64,000 nucleotides of DNA from Lachnospiraceae bacterium A4 (GCA_000403215.2 KE159536.1:66227-130226); one strand, 5' to 3'. Positions 15,683 to 25,918 are shown, numbered from the stretch's first letter. Translations and numbers: made by a program. Notes: a model not told the origin generated them from the sequence alone.

Positions 15683-16366
15683 ATGAACTTATTGGAAGTG
15701 AATGGAATTTCAAAAACTTATGGGGCAGGGGAAACTGCTGTCCGTGCTTTGAAAAATGTCAGTTTTTCAGTTCCGAAGGGAGAATTTGTTGCGGTAGTAG
15801 GGGAATCCGGTTCCGGCAAAAGTACGCTGCTGAATATGCTGGGCGCATTGGATGTGCCTACTTCCGGCAAGGTAATGATTGATGGAAAAGATACGTTTTC
15901 CATGAAAGAAAGGCATCTTACCGTGTTCCGCCGCCGGAACATTGGATTTATCTTTCAGGCATTTAACCTTGTTCCCGAACTGACGGTGGAGCAGAATATT
16001 ATCTTTCCGGCACTTTTGGATTACCAGAAGCCAAACAAAAAATATCTGGAGGATTTACTGGATGTATTGAATTTGAAAGAACGCCGGAATCATTTGCCTA
16101 GTCAGTTGTCCGGCGGACAGCAGCAGAGAGTGGCGATCGGGCGTGCTTTGTTTACCCGCCCGGCTCTAATACTTGCAGATGAGCCGACGGGAAATTTAGA
16201 CTCGCAGAATACCAGTGAAGTGATTTCGCTGTTAAAAGAAGCATCAAAAAAGTATGAGCAGACAATTATTATGATTACACACAGCCGCAGTATTGCACAG
16301 ACAGCAGACCGTATCCTGCAGGTATCAGACGGGGAACTTACTGACTTGGGGAGGTGCAGGGAATGA
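15683..16366 (+). CDS. ABC transporter ATPase, MacB/LolD type (module 1)
   Basis: 227 aa, cytosolic, energising the FtsX-type permease that follows. Walker A GESGSGKST (near 40), Q-loop FQAFNL, signature [14 protein letters not shown], Walker [14 protein letters not shown] and the switch His (TIIMITHS). ATG 15683 is preceded by AACAGGAGG; ATG 15644 is an in-frame alternative with a strong binding site in a hairpin. The stop overlaps the permease start, so translation is coupled. Confidence 0.92.
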   Translation: MNLLEVNGISKTYGAGETAVRALKNVSFSVPKGEFVAVVGESGSGKSTLLNMLGALDVPTSGKVMIDGKDTFSMKERHLTVFRRRNIGFIFQAFNLVPELTVEQNIIFPALLDYQKPNKKYLEDLLDVLNLKERRNHLPSQLSGGQQQRVAIGRALFTRPALILADEPTGNLDSQNTSEVISLLKEASKKYEQTIIMITHSRSIAQTADRILQVSDGELTDLGRCRE

Positions 16367-18696
16367 AAAGTTATTTAAGCCTTGTGCCTATTTCGGGAAA
16401 GGTGCGGAAACGCCAGAACCGCATGACGATTTTCTGTGTTATTATTTCTGTGCTGCTTGTGACTGCGATTTTCAGTGTGGCGGATATGTGGATTCGGGCA
16501 TCAAGTGAGGGGCTTAGGCAGAAACATGGAAACTGGCATATCCGGTTGGAAAATATCTCTCAGGACATAGCGGAAGAAATCGCCCAGCGCCCGGATGTTG
16601 CCGCCGTCGGCTGGTCGGAAACATTTAACACAGACGCAGACCAGCCTTTCTATATCGGGGAGAAAAAAGCTGCATTATACGGCGCTGACAGTATTTATCT
16701 GGCAGAGCTTGTGAATGCCCTGGAAGAAGGCAGTCTGCCGCAGGGTGACAATGACGTTATGCTTAGTTCCAATGCGCGCCTTGCGTTAGATGTAAAGATT
16801 GGTGATCATGTGACGGTGAAGACACCTTCGGGAGATACGGATTTTACGGTATGCGGTTTTGGGTCGGATGACGCAGACACTTATCAGGGGCAGACCTATC
16901 TGGTTGCTGTATATATGATGCGGGATGCGTATATCGGGGTCATGGAACAAAACAATATTCCGATTAACCCAACCTGCTATATTCAATTTCAGGATGTGTC
17001 AAAGGCAACCGGTATCATTACGGAAATCAGACAGCAGTATGATCTGCCGGAGGGAGATATTTCGGAAAATACAGCGATTATGGGTCTTGCCGGGCAAAGC
17101 AGCAATGAATCTATGAAGAATATTTACGGAATAGCGGCAATCTTGTTCGTTATAGTATTATTGGCCGGCGTATTGATGATTTCCGGCAGTATGAACAGCA
17201 ATGTAGCGCAGCGGACAAAATTTTTTGGAATGATGCGCTGTATTGGTGCAAGCCGCCAGCAGATTATCCGGTATGTACGGCTGGAGGCGTTAAACTGGTG
17301 CAAAACGGCTGTCCCTGTTGGGTTGGTCACAGGTACGGCAATTGAATGGGGGATTTGTGCATTCTTACGTTATGGAGTTGGCGGTGAATTTGCAGCTATG
17401 CCGGTATTTGCCTTAAGCCCCGTCGGGCTGCTCAGCGGGGCGGTGGTTGGCATTGTAACTGTCCTGCTGGCGGCGCAGTCTCCTGCAAAACGTGCATCTA
17501 AAGTTTCACCGGTGGCAGCGGTTTCCGGAAATTCGGATACGGCGCTTTCGGTACGACATACAACAAAACGGAAGATCAGAAAGGTTGAAAGGACACTGGG
17601 TATCCACCATGCAACAGCATCTAAGAAAAACTGGTTTTTATTGACTGCCAGCTTTTCACTCAGTATTATACTGTTTCTTTGCATTTCCGTAGGGTTGGAT
17701 TTTGCGTATGAACTGATTCCCTCCGTAATGCGGTCATGGCAGCCGGATATTAGCCTTACAGGCTATGCAAATGAGCGTGTACTGGATCAGGGTTTAAGCG
17801 ATGCAATCAGCAGGATTACCGGTGTAGAGCATGTTTGGGGCAGTTCCTATATAGAGCATGTTCCGGCTGCTTCTTCGCGGCAGGAAATCGATCATGTCAA
17901 TATAACGTCATACAGTGAGTATGTGCTGGACTGTGCAGAGGAGAGTCTTGTGGAGGGAAATTTATCGGAAGTGTATGGGGACAGCGGCAAGGTTATGACA
18001 GTTTTGAATAAAGATAATCCGATAAAAGTTGGGGACGTCATTCAGGTGGCGGGACAGGAGATTGAGGTTGTATGCGGCATATCAGACGGGCTGTATCCCA
18101 GCGAATACAGCATCATCTGCTCACAGGAAACTTTTACCCGGCTGACAGGGGAAGAAAATTACAGTATGATAGGGATACAATTAAGCAGACAGGCTACGGA
18201 TGAAACGGTAAAGCAGATCAACAGTCTTGCGGGAAGCGATGTTATTTTTACGGATGAGCGTCAGCGTAATCAGGAAAATACCAATACATGGCTGGCTGCG
18301 AAATTTCTGCTGTATAGTTTTATGGCAATCATTGCGATGATTACGCTGTTTAACATAATCAACAGCATTTCTATGAGCGTAACTGCCCGAATAAAGCAGT
18401 ATGGAGCGATGAGAGCGGTTGGTATGGATGGGGAACAGCTTACCCGGATGATTGCTGCGGAAGCCTTTACTTACGCTGTATCCGGTCTTATCGTCGGCAG
18501 TGGCATCGGAATCGTTTTAAGCCGCTTTTTGTATGTGAGACTGGTCACACGGTATTTTGGAAGCCAGTGGAGTCTGCCGATCGTTTTGCTTGCTATTATT
18601 GTGGTATTCGTTACAGCTTCTGCTGCGGCAGCAGTATATGCACCTGCAAAGCGGATTCGGAACATGCCAATTACAGCAACGATCAATGAACTGTAA
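16363..18696 (+). CDS. FtsX-like ABC permease (module 1)
   Basis: 777 aa. An N-terminal membrane helix (about 25-45), a large extracytoplasmic domain, three helices (about 255-365), then a second half with a helix near 435, another external domain (about 460-630) and three C-terminal helices ending NMPITATINEL. This is a duplicated MacB/FtsX layout. Partner of the ATPase at 15683 and probably the sensor for the kinase at 14529. Substrate unknown; antimicrobial peptides are the usual guess for such modules. ATG 16363 has GGAGG nine bases upstream. Confidence 0.88.
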   Translation: MKSYLSLVPISGKVRKRQNRMTIFCVIISVLLVTAIFSVADMWIRASSEGLRQKHGNWHIRLENISQDIAEEIAQRPDVAAVGWSETFNTDADQPFYIGEKKAALYGADSIYLAELVNALEEGSLPQGDNDVMLSSNARLALDVKIGDHVTVKTPSGDTDFTVCGFGSDDADTYQGQTYLVAVYMMRDAYIGVMEQNNIPINPTCYIQFQDVSKATGIITEIRQQYDLPEGDISENTAIMGLAGQSSNESMKNIYGIAAILFVIVLLAGVLMISGSMNSNVAQRTKFFGMMRCIGASRQQIIRYVRLEALNWCKTAVPVGLVTGTAIEWGICAFLRYGVGGEFAAMPVFALSPVGLLSGAVVGIVTVLLAAQSPAKRASKVSPVAAVSGNSDTALSVRHTTKRKIRKVERTLGIHHATASKKNWFLLTASFSLSIILFLCISVGLDFAYELIPSVMRSWQPDISLTGYANERVLDQGLSDAISRITGVEHVWGSSYIEHVPAASSRQEIDHVNITSYSEYVLDCAEESLVEGNLSEVYGDSGKVMTVLNKDNPIKVGDVIQVAGQEIEVVCGISDGLYPSEYSIICSQETFTRLTGEENYSMIGIQLSRQATDETVKQINSLAGSDVIFTDERQRNQENTNTWLAAKFLLYSFMAIIAMITLFNIINSISMSVTARIKQYGAMRAVGMDGEQLTRMIAAEAFTYAVSGLIVGSGIGIVLSRFLYVRLVTRYFGSQWSLPIVLLAIIVVFVTASAAAAVYAPAKRIRNMPITATINEL

Positions 18697-18756
18697 AATT
18701 TGCTGCACGATGGAAAAGCCCTCGTGCAGCAGAAGAATGTAAAGAGATAGTTTTAT

Positions 18757-19023
18757 TTGGCAACGAATTATATTTTACAGACAGAAATAGCAAAACATAG
18801 ATTAGGAAGAGAAGGCATTTTGATAACAGGAGTTAGGCTGATGCAAGTCGGTTTGCCAGCGCTAGTCAAGTGGTTATTGGGATTGGAGAGGTACGGTATA
18901 AGAAAGAATCAGTGTAAATGGGGAAGAATATACAGCAAAGAGCAGATCTATGATATTGTCTGGCAGGAGCCCTTCTTTGCAGCTGAACATTTATACGGCG
19001 TACTTGTCACAAGTAATTTCTGA
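18757..19023 (+). pseudogene. Mixed relic with response-regulator winged-helix sequence
   Basis: An open frame of 88 codons. The segment GRIYSKEQIYDIVWQEPFF resembles part of an OmpR-type DNA-binding domain. The sequence before and after does not fit that family. There is no ribosome binding site. I treat 18700-19320 as a graveyard of gene pieces; this frame is not a functional gene as far as I can see. Confidence 0.4.
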
Positions 19024-19034
19024 ACAGTTCCTTA

Positions 19035-19232
19035 TTGTTTGTTTTTCGCAGCTGCGTTCAAGGAGTAGCTACACCTGCTGTACCTATGTGTTCTGGAATA
19101 ATTGAAATGATTATTCGCATACCTGCTGTTTATTTTGGATTACCTGTATTTGGATTTGCAGCAACCATATATGCAGAAGGTATGGCATGGATTGGAGCAT
19201 TGATGCTCAATATATTTTTTATAAAAAAATAA
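19035..19232 (+). pseudogene. MATE-family efflux protein, C-terminal fragment
   Basis: About 65 codons matching the last membrane helices of MATE (NorM/DinF-like) transporters: FVFRSCVQGVATPAVPMCSG, then IIEMIIRIPAVYFGLPVFGF, then AEGMAWIGALMLNIFF. Stops lie upstream in the frame, and the other ten or so helices are absent. A 21-codon scrap (19248-19313) follows it with no recognisable family. Confidence 0.65.
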
Positions 19233-19324
19233 GAGGGGCGGATTAATATGGTAAGAATTTTACTTGTAAGTTTCGGTTCAGAATGGCATAATGATGTTTG
19301 GAATGTAAGCTGATGCAGGATTTA

Positions 19325-19483
19325 AGGAACTGTAGAAAAATAACTGACGCATCTTGACTTGGCTATTTCTCCGATTATGCATGCCCAAAAGCCTCGCCGT
19401 AGCCCGCTACGCCTACGTTTTTTGTCATGCATCCTCGAAGAAATATCCTACGCAATCTGCATCACTTATTTTCCTACAATTCC
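19325..19483. mobile_element. MITE copy 4 (159 bp, TAA target duplication)
   Basis: Starts GGAACTGTAGAAAAATAACT and ends TATTTTCCTACAATTCC. TAA lies on both sides (19322-19324 and 19484-19486). Same orientation as copy 3 and nearly the same sequence at both ends. No coding capacity. Confidence 0.8.
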
Positions 19484-19637
19484 TAAGAAATTTTAGAGTA
19501 TCTGGATTTGCCATTCCCCATAGTAGAGACTTTGGCAAACGATTTGCAGCCAGTATAAATGATCACAGTGCTGCAACGAAGTCGCAGGAAAAAGTTTCAT
19601 CACGATTCAACCCGCCGACGGCGGCAAGGGGATTCAT

Positions 19638-20330
19638 ATGAAGCAGATTTTAATGGTTGAAGATGACACAACCCTGAACAAAATGTTGTCCAATATATTG
19701 CTTGCTGAAGGGTACAAGGTTACTTCTGCCTGCACAGTCGCAGAGGCATGCCAATGCTTTCAGCAGGCAATTTATGATTTGGTGGTTCTGGATATAAACT
19801 TGCCAGACGGTTCGGGTTATGAGGTTTGCAAAATAATCAAGGAAAGGGCACAGACGCCCGTGATTTTTTTGACTGCAAATGATTTAGAACAGGATATGAT
19901 AAAAGGCTATGAGCTGGGGGCTGCCGATTATATTACCAAGCCGTTTCCGAACAGTGTCTTGCGCCATAAAGTCAAAGCGATTTTTGCGATGCTGGAGAGC
20001 GCACAGAAAGAACCGCCGCACAAAATTTATGATGATGGGCAGCTCATGATTGATTTTTCTTCGGTGAGAGCCACGTTCAATGGGGAGGAAATTGTCTTTG
20101 CCCCGCTGGAATACAGAATGCTCGAAGTCTTTACGAGGAATCAGAAAATATTGCTGACCCGCCAAAAGCTGTTGGAATCTTTGTGGGACAGTCAGGAAAA
20201 TTACGTGGATGAGCATACCCTGACGGCAGCGGTCAGCCGCATTCGGGGCAAAATTGAAAAGGGCGGCAGGAAATATATTCAAACAGTATACGGCATGGGG
20301 TATATGTTTACAGGTGGAAATACAATATGA
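19638..20330 (+). CDS. OmpR/PhoB-family response regulator (module 2)
   Basis: 230 aa. Receiver with E8-D9-D10, phospho-acceptor Asp52 (LVVLDINLPDGSG), Thr in FLTAN and Lys in ITKPF. Winged-helix domain from about residue 130 (LEYRMLEVF, ESLWDSQENYVDEHTLTAAV). ATG 19638 is preceded by AAGGGG. The last 4 bases overlap the kinase start, so the two are translationally coupled. It heads the second regulator-kinase-ATPase-permease module. Confidence 0.92.
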   Translation: MKQILMVEDDTTLNKMLSNILLAEGYKVTSACTVAEACQCFQQAIYDLVVLDINLPDGSGYEVCKIIKERAQTPVIFLTANDLEQDMIKGYELGAADYITKPFPNSVLRHKVKAIFAMLESAQKEPPHKIYDDGQLMIDFSSVRATFNGEEIVFAPLEYRMLEVFTRNQKILLTRQKLLESLWDSQENYVDEHTLTAAVSRIRGKIEKGGRKYIQTVYGMGYMFTGGNTI

Positions 20331-21352
20331 AAAGAGCTTTTTGGCTGATTGGCGCAGGTGTTTTGAGCACAATGCTTGTCCTGTGCAGTGGTCTTTTTTT
20401 CCTCACGCAAAGTATCGACGCCGTTTTAGGCTGCGTGATAACGGCGGCGGTCTTGGGCGTATGGGGATTTATTTTTGTCCGTGTTGTGCATAACAGAATG
20501 GCGTCTTTTACGGAGGAGGTCTGCCAGACTATTGATGAGATGATGCAGGAGCGCGCGGTGCCGCGGCTGATTTTTGATGACGATACCATGTTTGACCGCA
20601 TCAGCCACCAGCTAAGCCGTTTGTACCAGATGCTGCGCAGCCACCAGCAAAGAATTGAGGAGCAGCAAGCTGACTTGCAGGGCATGGTTTCCGACATATC
20701 CCATCAGGTCAAAACGCCGATGACAAATTTGAAAATGGCAGCGGAGACGCTTATAGAACAGGAGTTTCCCCGCTGTGAGCAAATAGAATACCTGCAAGCC
20801 ATGAATATTCAGCTTGACAAGCTGGACTTTCTCATGCGTACTATGATTCAGTCCTCCCGTTTGGAAACAGGGGTTATCGCCTTGGAGAAGCAGACGTTCT
20901 CTGTATATGAGACGCTGGCGCGCGCCCTGGGCAGTATTTTTCTGAAGGCGGAGGAAAAGCAGTTACAGGTCATTGTAAACTGTCCGAGTGATCTGAGTGT
21001 TCCGCATGATTCCAAATGGACCGCGGAAGCGCTGTTTAATATTTTGGAAAATGCAGTAAAGTACACGCCGTCAGGGGGAAGTATTCGGGTGAGCGCTGTG
21101 CGCTGGGAAGCGTATACGAAAATCAGTATCACAGATACAGGCCGCGGTATTCCGGAGAGCGCGCAAGGGGCAGTCTTTAGGCGGTTTTACAGAGCGCCGG
21201 AAGTGCACAATACAGAGGGGATTGGGATTGGTCTGTATCTTACCAGAGAGATTATTGCCAAACAGGGCGGGCACATTGAAGTAAAATCTGCGGTCGGAAA
21301 GGGTTCGGCATTTACGGTATATCTGCCAAATGATTTTTCGGCGGAAAATTGA
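20327..21352 (+). CDS. Sensor histidine kinase (module 2)
   Basis: 341 aa. Two N-terminal membrane helices (about 5-28 and 33-55) with a very short loop, then the phosphotransfer helix with His126 (SDISHQVKTPMTN). ATPase motifs are N box NILENAVKYT, G1 ITDTGRGIPE, F box VFRRFYRA and G2 GIGIGLYLTR. Its short input region suggests that it senses through its partner transporter. Confidence 0.9.
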   Translation: MKRAFWLIGAGVLSTMLVLCSGLFFLTQSIDAVLGCVITAAVLGVWGFIFVRVVHNRMASFTEEVCQTIDEMMQERAVPRLIFDDDTMFDRISHQLSRLYQMLRSHQQRIEEQQADLQGMVSDISHQVKTPMTNLKMAAETLIEQEFPRCEQIEYLQAMNIQLDKLDFLMRTMIQSSRLETGVIALEKQTFSVYETLARALGSIFLKAEEKQLQVIVNCPSDLSVPHDSKWTAEALFNILENAVKYTPSGGSIRVSAVRWEAYTKISITDTGRGIPESAQGAVFRRFYRAPEVHNTEGIGIGLYLTREIIAKQGGHIEVKSAVGKGSAFTVYLPNDFSAEN

Positions 21353-21420
21353 CAGACGGCGACATTCTCGTGACCTTTTTGTTTTATGATGGAAGTATGA
21401 AAACAAGAAAGGTGGTATGT

Positions 21421-22101
21421 ATGATGCCAATTGTACAAACGGTGAATTTGAAAAAGTATTACCAGCAGGGCGGGAACGTGGTCAAGGCGCTCGACGGCGT
21501 GAGCCTTGAAATCAGCGCGGGAGAATTTGTTGCGATTGTCGGCACTTCCGGCTCTGGCAAGTCAACACTTTTACACATGATGGGCGCGCTGGACACGCCC
21601 ACATCTGGCAAGGTACTGATCAATGGCAGGGACATTTCCGAGAAAAGCGCAGAACAGCTCACGGTGTTTCGGCGCCGCCATATTGGATTTGTATTTCAGA
21701 ATTATAACTTAGTGCCTGTTCTGAATGCCTATGAAAATATTGTACTTCCAGTTCAATTAGACGGAAAAAAGGTAGACGAGAGACTGATGGCAAAGATTGT
21801 AGAGCTGCTGGGGTTAAGCGATAAGCTTGAAAATCTGCCAAACACTCTTTCGGGCGGACAGCAGCAGCGCGTTTCGATTGCCCGCGCACTGTTGGCCAAA
21901 CCAGAAATCATTCTTGCCGATGAACCAACGGGAAATCTCGACAGCAAAACCAGTCAGGACGTGCTTTCACTGCTGAAACTTACCAGCATGAAATTTCATC
22001 AGACGGTGGTCATGATTACCCATAATGATGCGATTGCCCAGCTTGCGGACCGCATTATCCGCATAGAGGATGGAAAACTCCTCCGAAATGATGACAAGTA
22101 G
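21421..22101 (+). CDS. ABC transporter ATPase, MacB/LolD type (module 2)
   Basis: 226 aa. Walker [10 protein letters not shown], signature [14 protein letters not shown], Walker [14 protein letters not shown], switch His (VVMITHN). The start at 21421 (ATGATG; the second ATG is equally possible) has AAAGGTGG upstream. It is clearly paralogous to the ATPases at 15683 and 40378. It works with the permease 15 bases downstream. Confidence 0.92.
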   Translation: MMPIVQTVNLKKYYQQGGNVVKALDGVSLEISAGEFVAIVGTSGSGKSTLLHMMGALDTPTSGKVLINGRDISEKSAEQLTVFRRRHIGFVFQNYNLVPVLNAYENIVLPVQLDGKKVDERLMAKIVELLGLSDKLENLPNTLSGGQQQRVSIARALLAKPEIILADEPTGNLDSKTSQDVLSLLKLTSMKFHQTVVMITHNDAIAQLADRIIRIEDGKLLRNDDK

Positions 22102-22116
22102 GAGGGAGGCAGGCTT

Positions 22117-24603
22117 ATGTTTTATAACGATACGCGCAGACAAATCAACGTGCTCGCAGAGAAAATGATGAAGGGAAACCGCTGCCGCAACATTTTTGTC
22201 ATTATTGCGATTGCAATGACAATGTTTCTGATTTCCTCGATTATCAGCATTGGCAGCGGATATCTCAAAAGCGCAGGCAGGCAGCAGCAAATGCTCAATG
22301 GCACCACAGCAGACATTATTTTGACAAACCCGTCTAAGCAGCAGCTTTTGGCATTACAGCAGGACAACAATGTAAAGTCGATCGGAATCAGCCGCCAGAT
22401 TGGTTTTATTGACACCACAGCGTATCCCCGCATCAATAGTATCTTGCTGCGCTGGTGCGATACGGCTGAGTGGGAACAGCATATTGCTCCCGCCGTTGGA
22501 ACGATAAACGGACAGTATCCGGCTTCTGGTAATGAAATCATGCTGCCGTCATGGGTTCTGGAGCGCATGGGGATTTTGGAGCCAGTTCTGGGGCAGGCAA
22601 TCACCGTTTCATTCCGTTATGGCTATACGGATATTCACTGGCAGCCGCTGTCAGAAGCAGCGGATTTTACATTTTCACTGTGCGGCTGGTATGAGGATTA
22701 CAGCAGCAACAAACTGTATGATAACGCTGTTGCCTATATTGCAGCAGACTTTTGGCAAACTTCTGTTGCCAATGAAACCAATACCAAAAGTGCGTTGTCG
22801 CTCACTGTTTCTGCGGAGGGCATTGATCAGCTATGCGCAGGTCTTGAGCCCCTCAATGCGCTACAGGAGCTGACAGATTTGTCAAAAGCCGGCAGCAGCA
22901 AACATAGTGCAGGCCCGCTTGCCGCAGCGCTTGGAATGATTGTCACCATTATGGTGTGCGGCTCTTTGCTGATTTACAATGTCTTTTATATTTCGGTGAC
23001 AAAGGATATTCAACTGTATGGGCAGCTCAAAACGCTGGGAATGACCAAGCGGCAGTTGCGGAAAATGATTGACCGCCAAGTCAGGATACTGAGCTTTTGG
23101 GGGATTCTTTCAGGCTTGGCATTCAGTGCCGCCACCGTCTTTGTTATCGTTCCTTTTGGCATACGGACACTGGCGGGCGAGCTGATTATGGACTATGCCA
23201 TCTCGCCGTCGTATTCTCCGTTTGTATATGCAGGGGCGGCAGTGTTTTCATTTATCACAGCGCTGGCGAGCAGCAGGAAGCCAGCCAGAATTGCGAGCAT
23301 GGTATCCCCGATTGAGGCCCAGTGCTACATGGCGGCAGATGCGCCGGGAAAAAAGAGCAGCAGAACGGCGCGCGGGAATAAAGTAGTCCAAATGGCTGTA
23401 CGAAATGTTTTTCGCGACAAAAAAGGAACGGTACTGGTACTTGCGTCTTTATTTTTGGGAATCAGCCTGTTTGTCGTTGTGAATGGCATTTTGGCAGGCT
23501 TAGACGTCTCTTATCTGGCTGACGAATACATGGAGGACGACGTAGTGATTACAGCGGGCGCGCAGACAGCGTTCAGCCGCCGCGTGCTGGCTGATTTACA
23601 GGCTGCTTGGGGTGTGCAGGAGGTATCTTATACCACAAAACTTGATGGGCAGTGGATACTTGACACAGACCATATTTTTGAACAGTACTGTGCTGACTTT
23701 TGCAGTGCCGGGACGGTTCCGCAGAGCGCAGCGGAGCAGTATGTTCAGGGAAATACGTACCAGACGTATCTATACGGAATTGGTGAGCAGGATTTTTATA
23801 AAGCAGTTGAACTGATGGGCAGTTCAGCCGAATTTTCCTATGATGATTTTTCTTATGACGAATTTTGTAATGGAAATCTCGTTTTTTGCGCATCAGCAAC
23901 GATTGTGCCCTATGAGGGGACTGCCATCAATGGAACGATTGAGCTGTTATTGAATGGAGAAAATTATACTGTAACAGTAGCGCCGTATTATCTGTCTGCG
24001 AAGTTCAGGGAGGACGGCAAGACGCTCATTGCCCCCAATATTTATGCCAGCCGGGAATGGCTGGAACGGGTTGGTGCCGCGGCAGAGATCAACAGGATTG
24101 CGTTGCAGACTGATTCCTCAGAGCGGGCGCTGGCGGCTGTCAATGCGGTCTTGGCAGATTACAGCGGTGTCACAGTGACGTCAAAACTGGAGAAAATCAA
24201 AGAGCTGAAAGCCAGTTTTCGCGGCATCACGTTCTTAGGAAATGCAATCAGCGTAATCTTGCTGGGAATTGGTTTGATGAATTTTATGAACATGATGTAT
24301 GTGAGCGTCCATAGCAGAAGCAGAGAACTGGCTGTGCTCGAAAGCATCGGCATGACGAGAAGGCAGCTGAGGCACATGCTGCTGATTGAGGGCAGCACGT
24401 ATGCCCTCCTCACCGCAGTCTTGGTGCTGACGCTGGGCAGCGCTGTCTTATATGGAAGCTTTCAGTTGATCAAAGTGCAGGCGGCCTATGCAGTATTTAC
24501 GTATCCGTTTGTCTCTGTAGGGTTTTCACTGGCGATGATCTTCCTTCTGTGCAGTCTGGTTCCGCTTCTCGTCTACAGGGCAGAGGCGGGTTTCAAAATC
24601 TAA
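22117..24603 (+). CDS. FtsX-like ABC permease (module 2)
   Basis: 828 aa. Membrane helix near 30-50, a large external domain to about 265, three helices (about 270-390), a helix near 440-460, a second external domain to about 705, and three C-terminal helices ending in VPLLVYRAEAGFKI. The layout matches the module 1 permease, but the sequences differ substantially, especially in the external domains where a ligand would bind. ATG 22117 has GGAGGGAGG upstream. About 130 bases of noncoding sequence follow. Confidence 0.88.
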   Translation: MFYNDTRRQINVLAEKMMKGNRCRNIFVIIAIAMTMFLISSIISIGSGYLKSAGRQQQMLNGTTADIILTNPSKQQLLALQQDNNVKSIGISRQIGFIDTTAYPRINSILLRWCDTAEWEQHIAPAVGTINGQYPASGNEIMLPSWVLERMGILEPVLGQAITVSFRYGYTDIHWQPLSEAADFTFSLCGWYEDYSSNKLYDNAVAYIAADFWQTSVANETNTKSALSLTVSAEGIDQLCAGLEPLNALQELTDLSKAGSSKHSAGPLAAALGMIVTIMVCGSLLIYNVFYISVTKDIQLYGQLKTLGMTKRQLRKMIDRQVRILSFWGILSGLAFSAATVFVIVPFGIRTLAGELIMDYAISPSYSPFVYAGAAVFSFITALASSRKPARIASMVSPIEAQCYMAADAPGKKSSRTARGNKVVQMAVRNVFRDKKGTVLVLASLFLGISLFVVVNGILAGLDVSYLADEYMEDDVVITAGAQTAFSRRVLADLQAAWGVQEVSYTTKLDGQWILDTDHIFEQYCADFCSAGTVPQSAAEQYVQGNTYQTYLYGIGEQDFYKAVELMGSSAEFSYDDFSYDEFCNGNLVFCASATIVPYEGTAINGTIELLLNGENYTVTVAPYYLSAKFREDGKTLIAPNIYASREWLERVGAAAEINRIALQTDSSERALAAVNAVLADYSGVTVTSKLEKIKELKASFRGITFLGNAISVILLGIGLMNFMNMMYVSVHSRSRELAVLESIGMTRRQLRHMLLIEGSTYALLTAVLVLTLGSAVLYGSFQLIKVQAAYAVFTYPFVSVGFSLAMIFLLCSLVPLLVYRAEAGFKI

Positions 24604-24736
24604 GCAGCCCTGCCAATTTTTATAACCTTGACACATGCCGCAATGCGATATAAAATTGTTTTGTATATAAAATTTAAAGTAAATCGTGTGAAAAAGCGCA
24701 GTTCATTTTTGTCTGAGCGGCGGAATGGAGATTAAA

Positions 24737-25735
24737 ATGAAATTAATCATACAAATCCCTTGTTACAATGAGGCGGAGACATTAGAGATCGCGTTGAACG
24801 ATCTGCCGCGCCACATCGACGGGATTGACGAGATCGAGTACCTGATCATAAATGACGGAAGCGACGACGACACAGAGCGCATTGCCTTGGAGTGGGGCGT
24901 GCATTACGTTGTGCACTTTAAGCGGAATCTGGGGCTTGCGAAGGGATTTCTTGCGGGGATTGACTTGGCACTGCGCAATGGCGCGGACATTATCGTCAAC
25001 ACAGATGCGGACAACCAGTACAGCGGTGCGGATATCGGGAAGCTGGTGCAGCCCATCCTGGAGAAAAAGGCGGATATCGTGATCGGTGAGCGTCCGATTG
25101 ACGAGATTGAAGAATTTTCGTTTGTCAAGAAGAAATTGCAGCGATTGGGAAGCTGGGTGGTGCGCGCGGCGTCCAAGACGGATATCCCCGATGCGCCCAG
25201 CGGATTTCGCGCCTACAGCAAGAAGGCGGCGATGCGCGTCAACGTGCACAATGAGTATACATATACATTGGAGACCATCGTGCAGGCGGGCAGAAACAAG
25301 ATGGCGATCACCTCGGTGCCTGTACATACGAATCCTGAGCTGCGCAAATCCAGGCTGATGAATTCCATGGGGGGCTACATCAAGAAATCCGTGCTGACGA
25401 TACTGCGCGCCGTTTTGATGTACAAGCCGATGAAAATTTTTACGCTGATCAGCGCTGTGTTTATTCTGTTTGGCACAGCGATCGGCGTGCGGTTTTTGCT
25501 GTTCTTTTTCAGCGGGGACGGCTCAGGCCATACGCAGTCACTGATTCTGGCGGCGATGATGATTATTATTGGTTTTCAGACACTGGTGACAGGAATGCAG
25601 GCAGATATCATCTCCGCAAACCGCAAACTGCTCGAGGACGTTCAGTTTCGAGTGAAAAAGCTGGAGCTTGGGCTGCTTGACGCGGAGGGCGAGAGGCGGC
25701 AGGAGGAAAAAGAACGCGGGCATGAGAAAGAATAA
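24737..25735 (+). CDS. Family 2 glycosyltransferase, polyprenol-phosphate type
   Basis: 332 aa. The N-terminal GT-A domain starts KLIIQIPCYNEAETLEIAL, with IINDGSDDDT and a DxD-like NTDADNQY motif, as in dolichyl/polyprenyl-phosphate sugar transferases. Two membrane helices lie at about 232-258 and 270-290, followed by a charged C-terminal tail (EDVQFRVKKLELG to the end, rich in Glu and Arg). It probably transfers a sugar from a nucleotide donor to a lipid carrier for cell-surface glycosylation. The start at 24737 is preferred because its N-terminus matches the family; ATG 24725 is in frame. It appears to be a single-gene unit. Confidence 0.85.
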   Translation: MKLIIQIPCYNEAETLEIALNDLPRHIDGIDEIEYLIINDGSDDDTERIALEWGVHYVVHFKRNLGLAKGFLAGIDLALRNGADIIVNTDADNQYSGADIGKLVQPILEKKADIVIGERPIDEIEEFSFVKKKLQRLGSWVVRAASKTDIPDAPSGFRAYSKKAAMRVNVHNEYTYTLETIVQAGRNKMAITSVPVHTNPELRKSRLMNSMGGYIKKSVLTILRAVLMYKPMKIFTLISAVFILFGTAIGVRFLLFFFSGDGSGHTQSLILAAMMIIIGFQTLVTGMQADIISANRKLLEDVQFRVKKLELGLLDAEGERRQEEKERGHEKE

Positions 25736-25918
25736 ACAGTACATCAGGATAAAATTAGTGTGCAAATGTGTGCAAAATTATGTAAAAAGTATGCATTTAT
25801 TTTGAGCAGATAGAGATGCGCTCATAGAATTGAATAAATATGATAGGCAAAACATAGCAAATTCTAATGAAAAGTAAATTTCGTCTAAAAAATGCTTTTC
25901 AAATGAAGATTTATGTTA

